Of a DNA stretch of 64,000 bases, positions 40,575 to 49,456 are shown piece after piece (positions within the stretch are counted from its first letter, which is position 1; each line of letters opens with the position of its first letter). The stretch spans positions 1 to 64,000 of the forward strand of contig JAAXVL010000002.1 in NCBI GenBank assembly GCA_013335535.1, in the 5' to 3' direction. Source of the stretch: Azonexaceae bacterium. Its GTDB lineage: Bacteria > Pseudomonadota > Gammaproteobacteria > Burkholderiales > Rhodocyclaceae. A program made the position numbers and the translations under genes. The notes below the pieces were generated by a model. The model did no database searches and was not told the origin of the DNA. It was given only the letters and a program-made list of their open reading frames with translations.

Positions 40575-42272
40575 TCAGACTGGTGGACGCGAAGGGGGGA
40601 GTGCCTTGCCATGAACAATGGTATCGGCGGTTCGCACCGCCAGCGCCTCGATGGTCAGCGACGGCGACTCTCCGCCGCCACTCGACGGAAAAACGCTGGC
40701 ATCGGTGATGTACAGATTGGGATGGTCATGGCTGCGGCATCCGGCATCGACGACCGAGTTCCTGCTATCAGCTCCCATGCGGCAGGTGCCGAAAACGTGT
40801 GTTGCCGAAAAGTTATCCCAGGCGCCAAATTCCTCCAGTATTTCCTCTACCCCTGCGGCTTTTAATAGCTGACGTGATTTCTCGGCCATGAAGCGCAGGC
40901 GCTTGATGTTTTTCGGGCCAAGGGAGGAGTGCAGTCGTGGCAATGGGATGCCAAGTCGATCTTTTTCGAGCGGGTCCAGATCAATATAGGTGGCCTCATT
41001 GGGCAAGAATTCTCCGATTGCACCGACCGAAACAGCACTGCCAAAGCTTTCCCGAACCTTTTCTTTGAGGCCCTTGCCGAAGCCATTCAATAGCCTGGAG
41101 GCGTAGGAAATTGGCCCGGTAAAGCCGATTTCCTGCGTGCTTGAGTTAAAGCGACAGCCGCCGACTATTCCGGCGATGGCGTCTGGTGCATTGAAATCCC
41201 AGCAGATGGCATCGGAAGGCAGGCCGACGTGACTATTGGTTAGTCCCGGGACGAGCCCGGAGCTGTTCCATGAAAGTGTTTCCATGAAATTACGGCCGAC
41301 CTGCCGGGAAGTGTTGGCCAGTCCTTCGGAAAAGTGGCGGCTGCGGTTGGCCAGCAGGAGTCGCGGTGTCTGCACGGCACCGGCAGCGAGTATCAGTGTC
41401 GGCGTCTCAATCCGATGCAGTTTTTTCCCTTCGAGATACTCGAGGGACTCGATATGGCCGCCTGGCTTGCTATGGATGCGGGCAACAGGGCTACCGGATT
41501 TCAGAGTCAGGCGACCGCTGGCGAGTGCTTTGCGGATGAAGGTCACATCGACCGAACCCTTGTCACCCAACGGGCAGCCACGATTGCAATTGCCGCAATA
41601 ATTGCAGGCCGGGCGCCCGTCATAGATCGCCGAGAGGGCGGCTCGGGAATTGGCCTGCCACGTCATGCCGAGTTTCTGGCCTGCGCTGGTCAGCAGTCGG
41701 GCCGATGGGCTCAAGGGATGAGAGGGGAGAGGGTAAGGCGTGCTGCGCCAGCGGTCGCCCTGCATTCCCGGACCGGCGACACCAATTTGCGTTTCGCAGA
41801 GCGCGTAATAAGGCTCCAGATCTGCATAGGCGAGCGGCCAGTCATGTCCAGCACCGTGCTTGCTGCGTAGTTTCATTGCTGCCGGATGCATGCGATGCGA
41901 TTCACCGACAAAATGCAGGGTGCTGCCGCCAACGCCCTGAACGTGCCAATAGCCCGGCCCCATCGCTTGCCGTGTTTCGTCGCGCACCAGTGGGCCTGCG
42001 GCGCGGCTCCATGACCGCAGATCGGCATCGGCCGGGTCAAGGCGGTCTAGTTGGCTGATGGTGAAGCCACCCCGACTGCCGGGTGGTTCGGGAAACTGAT
42101 AGCGCTCCCAGTCCGGCTGGTTCAACTTGTAGTCGCGCGTTGGATCGAAACGGGGGCCAGCTTCGAGCAACAGCACCGTCAACCCTTGCTCGCAAAGGCG
42201 CCAGGCCGCTGCGGCGCCACCGGCGCCGGCACCGACAACAACAGCATCAAAACGCTTGCTGCTCATGACCAT
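40575..42272 (-). CDS. GMC-family FAD-dependent dehydrogenase (large subunit)
   Basis: A 565-residue GMC oxidoreductase. The FAD loop is VVVGAGAGGAAAAWRL; VQGVGGSTLHFVG binds flavin and HVFGTCRMG plus the C-terminal SGGGESPSLTIEALA are family motifs. A cysteine cluster CNYCGNCNRGC (residues about 211-221) suggests an iron-sulfur or disulfide site, as in membrane gluconate/sorbose dehydrogenase relatives. It overlaps the subunit-3-like gene by 10 bp. Substrate unknown, probably an alcohol or sugar. Confidence 0.88.
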   Translation of the reverse strand: MVMSSKRFDAVVVGAGAGGAAAAWRLCEQGLTVLLLEAGPRFDPTRDYKLNQPDWERYQFPEPPGSRGGFTISQLDRLDPADADLRSWSRAAGPLVRDETRQAMGPGYWHVQGVGGSTLHFVGESHRMHPAAMKLRSKHGAGHDWPLAYADLEPYYALCETQIGVAGPGMQGDRWRSTPYPLPSHPLSPSARLLTSAGQKLGMTWQANSRAALSAIYDGRPACNYCGNCNRGCPLGDKGSVDVTFIRKALASGRLTLKSGSPVARIHSKPGGHIESLEYLEGKKLHRIETPTLILAAGAVQTPRLLLANRSRHFSEGLANTSRQVGRNFMETLSWNSSGLVPGLTNSHVGLPSDAICWDFNAPDAIAGIVGGCRFNSSTQEIGFTGPISYASRLLNGFGKGLKEKVRESFGSAVSVGAIGEFLPNEATYIDLDPLEKDRLGIPLPRLHSSLGPKNIKRLRFMAEKSRQLLKAAGVEEILEEFGAWDNFSATHVFGTCRMGADSRNSVVDAGCRSHDHPNLYITDASVFPSSGGGESPSLTIEALAVRTADTIVHGKALPPSRPPV

Positions 42273-42811
42273 GGCGGGGGGTAGCCAAGCGGTTGCGGCG
42301 AAGGCTTGATCGACAGGCCGCCTAAAGCAGCGGGGTTGGAGTAATACAGTTCGACGGCGACCTGGCGCACCAGTTCGTAGAAACGGCGGGGGATTTCGTT
42401 CCAGTCGGCACGCGACATCCAGTCGACGATGGCGATCTGTTGGTCACTCGCCAAGGCAGAAAATCGGGCGCCGCCGGTCATGTTCAGCCAGCGGCAACCG
42501 TAGTCGAGCAGTTTGCGGAAATCAGGTGTGGTATTCGAAAACGCCCAGATCTGCCGGTCGACGCCTAAATCGGTCGCCGAACCGCTTAGTTCTTCACTGG
42601 GCAGCAGGGTGTCGAGGAAAGCAGACAGCGTAGCCGATTCTTCACTACTGGGCGGGGCCAAGGAAGCTGCCGAGGCTGGCTTGATGGTGCAGCCCAAAAA
42701 GAAAGCGCCGACGATCTTGCAAAGACGTCGGCGCGAGGATGAGCAAAGACCGTCAGCAAGCTGACGGGGTGGTAGGGAGGTAGCCAAAAAGGTTATTAAT
42801 CTGGAGTGCAA
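42263..42811 (-). CDS. gluconate 2-dehydrogenase subunit 3-like protein
   Basis: A 182-residue protein with an N-terminal RRRLCKIVGAFFLGC leader (possible Tat-type or lipoprotein signal) and a helical domain (ESATLSAFLDTLLPSEELSG, ELYYSNPAALGGL) of the gluconate 2-dehydrogenase subunit 3 family. It is the small partner of the adjacent GMC dehydrogenase and probably carries the export signal for the complex. Confidence 0.8.
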   Translation of the reverse strand: MHSRLITFLATSLPPRQLADGLCSSSRRRLCKIVGAFFLGCTIKPASAASLAPPSSEESATLSAFLDTLLPSEELSGSATDLGVDRQIWAFSNTTPDFRKLLDYGCRWLNMTGGARFSALASDQQIAIVDWMSRADWNEIPRRFYELVRQVAVELYYSNPAALGGLSIKPSPQPLGYPPPWS

Positions 42812-43341
42812 GTCGAGTCAGGGAAGGGGCCACTACCTGTATTTACGCATGCGGTCGTATTTTGGTAAGAGGGCTTGCTGAACTTGCCTTGGCTCTGCAG
42901 TGTTACGTAAGGAACAAGCCCCTGACTGAGGTAGCCGTCGACGCCAGCTGCGACGAAGGGGCCATTAAGGCCGAAGCCGAGTAGTGGTGCCGAGCGTGCG
43001 AAGTCGTAGCCAGCACCGATTTCGCCTTGAAGGTTTTCCTTGCCGTTGAGATAGCTCAGCTTGAGTTTCCCCGGTTTGATGCCGCCTGCCAAATTGAGGT
43101 GGAAGGCCAGATTGGCCCCTTGCGTATCGCCATCGGCCTTGACGTGTGTACGGAATAGGCCGAGGACCACGGCCGGGGTCCAACTGCCCCCCATGCTCCA
43201 ATTCAGGCCGGCGTAAGCATTGGTGTTGTTCTTGCTGGTACTGCCGGTGGTGACTAAAGCCCAATCATAACCGCCACCTGCTAAAGCAGAAGAACTGACA
43301 ATGGCGAGTCCGATGGCTAGCGAAATAATCGATTTCTTCAT
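42796..43341 (-). CDS. exported beta-rich hypothetical protein
   Basis: A 181-residue protein with a clear signal peptide (ending SSALAGGGYDW). Alternating polar/hydrophobic strands (YAGLNWSMGGSWTPAVVLG, LNLAGGIKPGKLKLSYLNG) suggest a small outer-membrane barrel or secreted beta protein. It has two cysteines near the end. Family not recognised. Its stop overlaps the next gene by 16 bp, so it seems to lead the GMC module. The 43342-43549 gap to cobQ holds only a 14-bp palindrome and weak -10 candidates. Confidence 0.7.
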   Translation of the reverse strand: MKKSIISLAIGLAIVSSSALAGGGYDWALVTTGSTSKNNTNAYAGLNWSMGGSWTPAVVLGLFRTHVKADGDTQGANLAFHLNLAGGIKPGKLKLSYLNGKENLQGEIGAGYDFARSAPLLGFGLNGPFVAAGVDGYLSQGLVPYVTLQSQGKFSKPSYQNTTACVNTGSGPFPDSTCTPD

Positions 43342-43549
43342 GTGTTGAATCCCCGAAGTGTTTGTTTATTTGATCGAATTGCGATGATTCTGACAGAGAT
43401 TACCTGTTTAAACCGCATTTTTCCACGATCATTTTTTCGTCATTTCGCGAAATGGCAAGATGAATTCCCGTTTCCCCGCTCTAGCTGAGCGTTTCCCGAA
43501 AAGTTGGCGAATTCCTGGATAATTCCGGCTTTCATCGTAGGCGCAACAA

Positions 43550-45025
43550 ATGTCCTGCTCTTCCCTGATGGTCCAAGGCACTACCTCCGATGCCGGAAAA
43601 TCCACGCTGGTCGCCGCACTGTGCCGCATTCTCAAGCGGCGCGGCGTGCGCGTGGCGCCGTTCAAGCCGCAGAACATGGCGTTGAATTCTGCGGTGACCG
43701 TCGATGGTGGCGAGATTGGGCGGGCGCAGGCTTTGCAGGCGCTGGCTTGCGGGTTGGCGCCGCATACGGATTTCAATCCTGTCTTGCTCAAGCCGACGAC
43801 GGACAGGAAGGCGCAAGTCATCATTCATGGCAAGGTGGCGTTCGACCTGGATGCCAAGGCTTATCACGACTACAAGCCGCGGGCGATGGGGGCGGTGCTC
43901 GAGTCCTGGGCGCGGCTGACGGCGGCTTACGACTGCGTGGTGGTCGAGGGGGCCGGTTCGCCGGCCGAGATCAACCTGCGCGACCGTGACATCGCTAACA
44001 TGGGCTTCGCTGAGGCGGTGGATTGTCCGGTGATCATCGTCGCCGACATCGACCGGGGCGGCGTGTTTGCCCACCTCGTCGGTACGCTGGAACTGCTGTC
44101 GCCGACCGAGCAGGCGCGGGTCAAGGGCTTTGTCATCAACCGTTTCCGTGGCGACATCGCACTGCTCGAATCTGGCCTGACTTGGCTGGAAGAGCGTACC
44201 GGTAAGCCCGTTCTGGGCGTTCTGCCTTATCTGCACGGCCTTATGCTCGATGCTGAGGACGCGATTGCGACTTCCACGGTCAACGGGAAAAAAGCGCCAA
44301 AATTGAAATGTGTCGCGCCGGCCTATCCGCGCACCTCGAACCACAATGACCTCGACCCGCTGCGCCTGCATCCGGACATCGATTTTCGCTGGATTGGCCC
44401 GGGTGAGACGCCGCCGGCCGCCGACCTCATCGTCCTGCCCGGCTCCAAGGCCGTGCGCGCCGACATCGACTGGCTGCGCGAACAGGGCTGGGCGGCAGCG
44501 ATCCAGAAGCACCTGCGCTACGGCGGCAAGGTGGTCGGCCTGTGCGGTGGCTACCAGATGCTCGGCAAGATGATCCACGATCCGCAGGGGCTCGAAGGCC
44601 AGCCGGGCAGCACGCCGGGGCTTGGGGTGCTGAATGTGGAAACGACGCTCGAAGCCGAGAAACAGTTGCGAAATGTGAGTGGTCACTTGTCGTTGCCAGG
44701 CCAGCCAGCGATGACCGGCTACGAGATTCACCTTGGCGTGACGCGCGGCGACGGCCTCGTCCGCAGCGCCGTTACGCTGGCCGACGGCGCCAGCGATGGG
44801 GCCATTTCTGCCGACAATCAGGTCTTCGCGACCTATTGCCACGGCGTCTTCGATCACCCGGAAGCGCTGACCGGCCTGCTCGCCTGGGCCGGCTTGCAGG
44901 AGACCGAGCAGGTCGATTTCGCTGCCCGCCGCGAGGCCGATCTGGATCGCCTCGCCGATTCGGTCGAGGCGGCGCTGGACTGGTCGAAAATGGATGCGCT
45001 GCTGCCGCGCACGGCCGGCGCCTGA
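43550..45025 (+). CDS. cobQ: cobyric acid synthase CobQ
   Basis: A 491-residue glutamine amidotransferase that amidates adenosylcobyrinic acid a,c-diamide at four positions. N-terminal P-loop [14 protein letters not shown], central [17 protein letters not shown], and a C-terminal class I GATase domain with C332 (LCGGYQMLG) and H431 (YCHGVFDHP). No riboswitch precedes it. A dispersed-element copy encodes [12 protein letters not shown] between the two domains (residues about 242-253). Confidence 0.95.
   Translation: MSCSSLMVQGTTSDAGKSTLVAALCRILKRRGVRVAPFKPQNMALNSAVTVDGGEIGRAQALQALACGLAPHTDFNPVLLKPTTDRKAQVIIHGKVAFDLDAKAYHDYKPRAMGAVLESWARLTAAYDCVVVEGAGSPAEINLRDRDIANMGFAEAVDCPVIIVADIDRGGVFAHLVGTLELLSPTEQARVKGFVINRFRGDIALLESGLTWLEERTGKPVLGVLPYLHGLMLDAEDAIATSTVNGKKAPKLKCVAPAYPRTSNHNDLDPLRLHPDIDFRWIGPGETPPAADLIVLPGSKAVRADIDWLREQGWAAAIQKHLRYGGKVVGLCGGYQMLGKMIHDPQGLEGQPGSTPGLGVLNVETTLEAEKQLRNVSGHLSLPGQPAMTGYEIHLGVTRGDGLVRSAVTLADGASDGAISADNQVFATYCHGVFDHPEALTGLLAWAGLQETEQVDFAARREADLDRLADSVEAALDWSKMDALLPRTAGA
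44272..44310 (+). repeat. dispersed 38-bp element, copy E (inside cobQ)
   Basis: TTCCACGGTCAACGGGAAAA followed by AAGCGCCAAAATTGAAATG. It is among the closest matches to the consensus and lies in the interdomain region. Confidence 0.88.
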
Positions 45026-45029
45026 GCGC

Positions 45030-46406
45030 TCAGGCGGACGGCGTGTCGCCCGCCGGTTTTTCCGTGATCAACTCTTCGTGATGGATGCGCTTGAGCGCCA
45101 CCTGGCGCTGGATTTCGCGCAGGTCTTTCTCGCGGCCATGTAATGAAAACTGGGCACGCAGGGTGCTGAACACCTTTTTGGCGTCCGGGCCGGCCATCAG
45201 GTGCTCGGCTTCCAGATCGGCCAGCTCGTTGTCACCGACCGAGAGCGCGGCGCGCAGGATGTCCACATTCGTCGTGGCACCGAAATCGCTGCTCAGCATA
45301 GCCGGACGCAAACCGGCGAAGCGGGTCTTGCCCTTTTCCGGCGAACAGAGGGCGAGCAGGGCGGCGAAACTGGCTTGCTCGGCCAGCGTCATTTTCTGCA
45401 CCTCGGCGTCGCGCAGGCCGAGCAGTACCCGCTCGGCGGTGATCTTGTCGCTGGCGTTGACGTGGCCGCGCGCCGTCGCCAGGCGGTCCTCGGCCGAAAT
45501 GGCACCGGGCATGGTGTCGTTGGCCAGCACATCGGTCATCGCGGCCAGGGCCGTTTCGGTGTCGCCGTTCAGCGTGGCGGCCTCGGCCAGCAGGCGCTTG
45601 CGCAGGTAATTGCGCGGCGTCTTTTTGGCCATCTCGTCGAGCACCTGCTGCGCTTCGGCGTGTTCGCCCTGCGCCATGCAGATGGTGGCCTTGAGGTCGC
45701 CGGCATCGAAAAAATGCGGGGTGCGGGCGACGACGCGCTCGATTTCCTCGCGCGCTTCCTGCAGACGGTTCTGGCGATGCAGCGAGCGGGCGACGCCGGC
45801 CCGCGCCCACGGGAAGTCGTAGGATTCGAGTATGCCCCGGTAGGCGCTTTCGGCTGATTTCACGTCGCCATTGGCGAGAAAGACCTCGGCGCGCTGACGC
45901 AAGATTTCGAAGCGGTAGGAGCGGCCTTCCTCGGTGCTGCACGCGGCTTCGAGCGTGGCCAGCGCCTTGGTGTATTCCTGCTTGCGCTTTTCCTTGTAAT
46001 AGCGGTCGAAGAAGCGCTTCTTGGCGAGGATGCGGTCGAGGCGCAGCATCAGCTTTTCGGGCGAAAAGGGTTTGATGATGTAGTCGTCGGGAATGAGTTC
46101 GACGGCCGAGACGACCTGTTCGTAGGACTGTTCGCCGGTCACCATCATGAAGATGGTTTCGTCGGGCAGCAGGTTGAAGCGGCGCAGTTCCTCGAGCAAC
46201 TGCTGGCCGGAGCGACTTTCGCCGAGCATGTAGTCGCAGAGGATGATGTCCGGCGTGTTGTTGCGGATGCGGAAAATCGCGTCCTGGTAATTGCTCGCGA
46301 ACTCGACCGAAAAGGCGCCGACCTGCTGGGCGATGGTGCGCAACGCATCGCGGGCCTGCGCCTGATCATCGATGACGAGGAAGCGTTTCTTGCTGTAGTC
46401 GCTCAT
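45030..46406 (-). CDS. response regulator with TPR output domain
   Basis: A 458-residue protein: receiver domain about 1-130 (D58 in ILCDYMLGES; K in IKPFSPEKL), then a tetratricopeptide-type helical repeat region (about 150-400). There is no DNA-binding domain, so output is presumably by protein contact. Its start overlaps the kinase stop (TGATG). Convergent with cobQ, 4 bp apart. Unrelated to B12 synthesis as far as I can see. Confidence 0.87.
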   Translation of the reverse strand: MSDYSKKRFLVIDDQAQARDALRTIAQQVGAFSVEFASNYQDAIFRIRNNTPDIILCDYMLGESRSGQQLLEELRRFNLLPDETIFMMVTGEQSYEQVVSAVELIPDDYIIKPFSPEKLMLRLDRILAKKRFFDRYYKEKRKQEYTKALATLEAACSTEEGRSYRFEILRQRAEVFLANGDVKSAESAYRGILESYDFPWARAGVARSLHRQNRLQEAREEIERVVARTPHFFDAGDLKATICMAQGEHAEAQQVLDEMAKKTPRNYLRKRLLAEAATLNGDTETALAAMTDVLANDTMPGAISAEDRLATARGHVNASDKITAERVLLGLRDAEVQKMTLAEQASFAALLALCSPEKGKTRFAGLRPAMLSSDFGATTNVDILRAALSVGDNELADLEAEHLMAGPDAKKVFSTLRAQFSLHGREKDLREIQRQVALKRIHHEELITEKPAGDTPSA

Positions 46407-47014
46407 CAGGGCAAACGAAGTTCGAAGCGGGCGCCGCCCAGGCTGCCGCCGTTGCTCAGGTTCAGGCTGCCCTGGCGCGCGTGGCGGGCGTGGAGTCGGG
46501 CCAGGCGCTCGGCGACGACAAGGCCAGTGCCGGAGGCTGGCGGCAGGGTGGCGAAGCCGGGGCCGTCGTCGTCGACGCGCAGGCACAGCCAGTCGTCGTC
46601 GGTCGTGGCGCTCAGGTGGACGGCCTGGTGGGCGAAACGGCCGGCGTTTTGCACGGCGTTGTTGAGCATGTCGGTCACCAGGTCGCGGTCGAGCGGCCAT
46701 TCGTCGAGGACCTGGCAATCGACGGTGAGCGTGATGCCGAGTTCGGCCAGGTGCTTCTTCTGGGCGAGCATGACTTCGTCGCAAACGTCGCCGACGATAC
46801 TGGGCGTCACCGCGGCAGCGGCATCGTGGCGCATCAGGTGGTAGGCCGTGAGGGTGCGGGTCAGCCGGTTGGCTGCCGATTCGATGGCATAACGCGCTTC
46901 GCCGAGCGGGATGCCATGCGCCGCTTCAGCCGCGGCGATGATCGATTCGGCGATGAACAGCTGGTTCTTGGCGTCATGTACGCCGGAAGCCAGCATATCC
47001 AGCAATTTATGCAT
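46406..47014 (-). CDS. soluble histidine kinase
   Basis: A 202-residue kinase core. The phospho-acceptor is H13 in ASGVHDAKNQL (HDxKN type), and the ATPase domain has TDMLNNAVQNAGR (N box), VDDDGPGF (G1) and GTGLVVAERLARLH (G2). No sensor or transmembrane segment is encoded, so a signal must come from a partner protein. It is coupled to the downstream REC-TPR regulator and follows a Pvc16-like gene by 40 bp. Confidence 0.85.
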   Translation of the reverse strand: MHKLLDMLASGVHDAKNQLFIAESIIAAAEAAHGIPLGEARYAIESAANRLTRTLTAYHLMRHDAAAAVTPSIVGDVCDEVMLAQKKHLAELGITLTVDCQVLDEWPLDRDLVTDMLNNAVQNAGRFAHQAVHLSATTDDDWLCLRVDDDGPGFATLPPASGTGLVVAERLARLHARHARQGSLNLSNGGSLGGARFELRLP

Positions 47015-47054
47015 GATCGGTTTCCTCGTGGTATTCGGGGCGAAGCATGGTCTT

Positions 47055-47471
47055 TCAGGCCGTCGAGCGCAGGGTGTAGGCGAGGCTCAGGCGCAACGGA
47101 ATGTCGGCGGCGGTGAACAGGCTGCTCAGTTCGCCGGCGCTCATGGCGGCCGGCGAGACGCTGACGCGGCCATCGCCGGCCTCGAAAACCGGGGTGTCGA
47201 GCAAGGCCAGGCGGGCCGTTTCGAGGGCGCTGAGGGTGTCGCTGTCCAGCGCGGTATTGGCCATCAGCAGGAAATGGATGAGCGGCGGTGGCGCATGCAT
47301 GGCCATCGTTTCGCCCGGCAGGCGCGAACTACGCACGCGGGTATCTTCCTCGATGCGCCACGGCCAGACGTAGAGGCCGGGGGCGTTGTCCGGCCGGCTT
47401 ATGCGGACGGGGAGGGTGGCCTGTTTTTCCAGAACCTGGCACAAAGCGGAGAGGCGGGTGAAGAGGGACAT
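47055..47471 (-). CDS. Pvc16 N-terminal domain-like (DUF4255-like) small protein
   Basis: A 138-residue protein. The order of VYVWPWRIEEDTRVRSS-type strand (GLYVWPWRIEEDTRVRS), PPPLIHFLLMANTA, ARLALLDTPVF and the ending LSSLFTAADIPLRLSLAYTL resembles DUF4255 proteins (Pvc16), which cap phage-tail-like contractile structures. No other contractile-injection genes are nearby, so it would be a solitary relative. It leads the kinase/regulator operon. A hairpin covers its ribosome site (47480-47506). Assignment is by pattern memory only. Confidence 0.5.
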   Translation of the reverse strand: MSLFTRLSALCQVLEKQATLPVRISRPDNAPGLYVWPWRIEEDTRVRSSRLPGETMAMHAPPPLIHFLLMANTALDSDTLSALETARLALLDTPVFEAGDGRVSVSPAAMSAGELSSLFTAADIPLRLSLAYTLRSTA

Positions 47472-47479
47472 GGCGTACT

Positions 47480-47506
47480 CCTGAATGTGCCGGGTGACCA
47501 TTCAGG
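47480..47506 (-). promoter_or_regulatory. stem-loop overlapping the ribosome site of the Pvc16-like gene
   Basis: CCTGAATG (47480-47487) pairs perfectly with CATTCAGG (47499-47506) across an 11-base loop. On the minus strand the right arm includes most of the CAGGAG ribosome site 7 bp before the ATG at 47471, so translation could be controlled by unfolding. No T run follows, so it is not a terminator in either direction. Confidence 0.55.
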
Positions 47507-47521
47507 CTAGCACAGCGGGGC

Positions 47522-48091
47522 TCAGTTGGCGGGCTGTTTCAGACTCAACGGCAGGCCGGCAGCGACCAGCGTGACCTGGTCGCAGACGGCGGCGACGCGC
47601 TGGTTGAGGCGTCCCTGCTCATCGGCGAACAGGCGCGATACCGGGTGCATGGGCACGATGCCCCAGCCGACTTCGTTGGAGACGAGAATGATGTGGCCGG
47701 GCAGGGTGGGCAGCAGCTCGATGAGCGCCGCCGTTTCATCGCGGAACAGCGGGCAGGCGATGGCTTCGCCGGCTTCGGCCTGCGTCGCGGCTTTGCCGGC
47801 GAAGAGCAGGTTGGAGAGCCAGAGGGTCAGGCAGTCGACGAGCACGCAGGTGTCCGGCGCCGCCAGTTCGCGCAGGCGGGCAGCGAGGTGTAGGGTTTCT
47901 TCGGTGCAGCCCCAGTCGGCCGGGCGGCGTTCGCGATGGTGGGCGACGCGGCGGGCCATTTCGCCGTCGAGGGCCTGCGCTGTGGCGAGGTAGACGACTT
48001 TCAGGCCGCGCTTTTCAGCGGATTCGCGGGCGCGTTGTTCGGCCAGCAGGCTTTTGCCCGAGCGCGCGCCGCCGAGGATCAGTTCTTTCAT
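47522..48091 (-). CDS. cobU: adenosylcobinamide kinase/guanylyltransferase
   Basis: A 189-residue bifunctional CobU/CobP. P-loop GGARSGKSLLAEQ, histidine-containing RRVAHHRERRP (guanylylated His region), and VSNEVGWGIVPM are family motifs. It activates cobinamide for loop assembly. ATG 48091 gives the usual family start; an in-frame ATG at 48115 has no better ribosome site. Divergent from the cobT riboswitch. Confidence 0.92.
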   Translation of the reverse strand: MKELILGGARSGKSLLAEQRARESAEKRGLKVVYLATAQALDGEMARRVAHHRERRPADWGCTEETLHLAARLRELAAPDTCVLVDCLTLWLSNLLFAGKAATQAEAGEAIACPLFRDETAALIELLPTLPGHIILVSNEVGWGIVPMHPVSRLFADEQGRLNQRVAAVCDQVTLVAAGLPLSLKQPAN

Positions 48092-48109
48092 GCCCGGCAC
48101 TTTAGGTGA

Positions 48110-48138
48110 TTGCATAGCGAACGGGCAAGCCGGATAAT
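48110..48138 (+). promoter_or_regulatory. sigma70 promoter of the cobTS leader
   Basis: TTGCAT (48110-48115), 17-bp spacer, GATAAT (48133-48138). The predicted start near 48145 lies just before the cobalamin aptamer. Confidence 0.65.
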
Positions 48139-48149
48139 TCGCCCCGATT

Positions 48150-48304
48150 CGACGTAACGGAACCCGGTGCGAGGCAACTCAATTCCGGGGCGGGCCCGCC
48201 GCTGTAATCGGGGACGGACGCTGCAACAGGCCACTGGCGCTGGGGAAAACCCGGCCGGGAAGGCGTAGCGGACCGGCTGATCCGAAAGCCAGAAGACGTG
48301 TCGA
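48150..48304 (+). ncRNA. cobalamin riboswitch upstream of cobT
   Basis: Aptamer blocks in order: GGAACCCGGTGCGAG, the core CCCGCCGCTGTAATCGGGGA, AGGCCACTGG (B12 box region), GGGAAGGCGTAG, and TGATCCGAAAGCCAGAAGAC. Standard AdoCbl riboswitch arrangement, controlling cobT-cobS. Confidence 0.93.
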
Positions 48305-48328
48305 GTCCTCTTGGGAAACCTGTGGACA

Positions 48329-48385
48329 GGGTTTCGCGGCTGCGTTGGGCGAAGTTCGCCCGGCATCGCCGCGAGGCCCTTTTTT
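48329..48385 (+). terminator. intrinsic terminator of the cobT riboswitch
   Basis: GGGTTTCGCGGC (48329-48340) pairs with GCCGCGAGGCCC (48368-48379) over 12 bp including two G-U pairs, with an inner GGGCGA/TCGCCC hairpin, followed by six T. It lies between the aptamer and the ribosome site GGAG, so it is the likely off-state structure. Confidence 0.85.
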
Positions 48386-48400
48386 CTTTTGGAGAATCGG

Positions 48401-49456
48401 ATGCATTCGCTGGACTTCAACATTGCCGCCCCGGACCGGGGATTTGAAAATTCGCTTAAAAATCGGGTTGACCGTAAGACCAAGCCGCTCGGCGCGCTCG
48501 GCCTGCTTGAACGTACGGCGATCAGGATCGGCCTCATCCAGCAGACGCTGACGCCGACGCTGAGCAACCCGCAGATGCTCGTTTTTGCCGGCGACCACGG
48601 CGCAGCCAAGGCCGGCGTCTCGGCCTATCCGCAGGATGTGACCTGGCAGATGGTCGAGAACTTCCTGGCCGGCGGTGCGGCGATCAACGTCTTCGCGCGC
48701 CAGAACGGGCTCGGGCTGAGCGTCGTCGACGCCGGTGTCGCCCACGATTTTGGCGAGAACCGCGCCGGGCTGATCGACGTCAAGATCGCGCCGGGCACCG
48801 CCAATTACATCGAGCAGCCGGCGATGAGCGCCGAGCAGTGCGCCCAGGCCATGGCGCAGGGCGCCGGCATCGTTTTCGGGCTGGCCGCCAACGGCTGCAA
48901 TGTCGTCGGCTTCGGCGAAATGGGCATCGGCAATACGGCCTCGGCCTCCTTGCTTACCCACTGCCTGACCGGCCTGCCGCTGGCCGACTGCGTTGGCCGT
49001 GGCACGGGGCTGGACGATGCCGGCCTTGCCCGCAAGCAGGCGCTGCTCGACACCGCGCTGACGCGTTACCGCGCCGCCGGTGGCAAGGATGAACCGCTGG
49101 CCGTGCTCGCCGAATTCGGCGGCTTCGAGATCGCCACCATGGTCGGTGCCATGCTGGCCGCGGCCGAGGCGAAGATGGTGCTGCTCATCGACGGTTTCAT
49201 CGTTGGTTCGGCGGCGCTGGTCGCCAGTCGTCTGGCCCCCGCTTTTGCTGATTACTGTGTGTTCTGCCACCGTTCGGCTGAAGCCGGCCATGCGGCGCAA
49301 CTGAAAGCGCTCGGCGCCGAACCCTTGCTCGACCTCGGCCTGCGCCTCGGCGAAGGCACGGGTGCCGCGCTGGCCTACCCGCTCGTTCAGGCTTCGGTCA
49401 ATTTCCTCAACGAGATGGCCAGTTTTGAGTCGGCCGGGGTGTCGGACAAGGAATGA
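48401..49456 (+). CDS. cobT: nicotinate-nucleotide-dimethylbenzimidazole phosphoribosyltransferase
   Basis: A 351-residue CobT that makes alpha-ribazole phosphate from dimethylbenzimidazole. [33 protein letters not shown] and the catalytic-glutamate region [14 protein letters not shown] are present. GGAG precedes ATG 48401. A dispersed-element copy encodes [11 protein letters not shown] just before the conserved KTKPLGALG. Overlaps cobS by 4 bp. Confidence 0.96.
   Translation: MHSLDFNIAAPDRGFENSLKNRVDRKTKPLGALGLLERTAIRIGLIQQTLTPTLSNPQMLVFAGDHGAAKAGVSAYPQDVTWQMVENFLAGGAAINVFARQNGLGLSVVDAGVAHDFGENRAGLIDVKIAPGTANYIEQPAMSAEQCAQAMAQGAGIVFGLAANGCNVVGFGEMGIGNTASASLLTHCLTGLPLADCVGRGTGLDDAGLARKQALLDTALTRYRAAGGKDEPLAVLAEFGGFEIATMVGAMLAAAEAKMVLLIDGFIVGSAALVASRLAPAFADYCVFCHRSAEAGHAAQLKALGAEPLLDLGLRLGEGTGAALAYPLVQASVNFLNEMASFESAGVSDKE
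48441..48479 (-). repeat. dispersed 38-bp element, copy F (inside cobT)
   Basis: Minus strand TCTTACGGTCAACCCGATTT followed by TTAAGCGAATTTTCAAATC. Several differences from consensus but the overall pattern is kept. Read antisense as [10 protein letters not shown]. Confidence 0.7.

Noticed and set aside
43441..43454. Perfect 14-bp palindrome CATTTCGCGAAATG before cobQ
   Set aside because: Single occurrence, no T run and no regulator nearby; could be an operator but nothing supports it.
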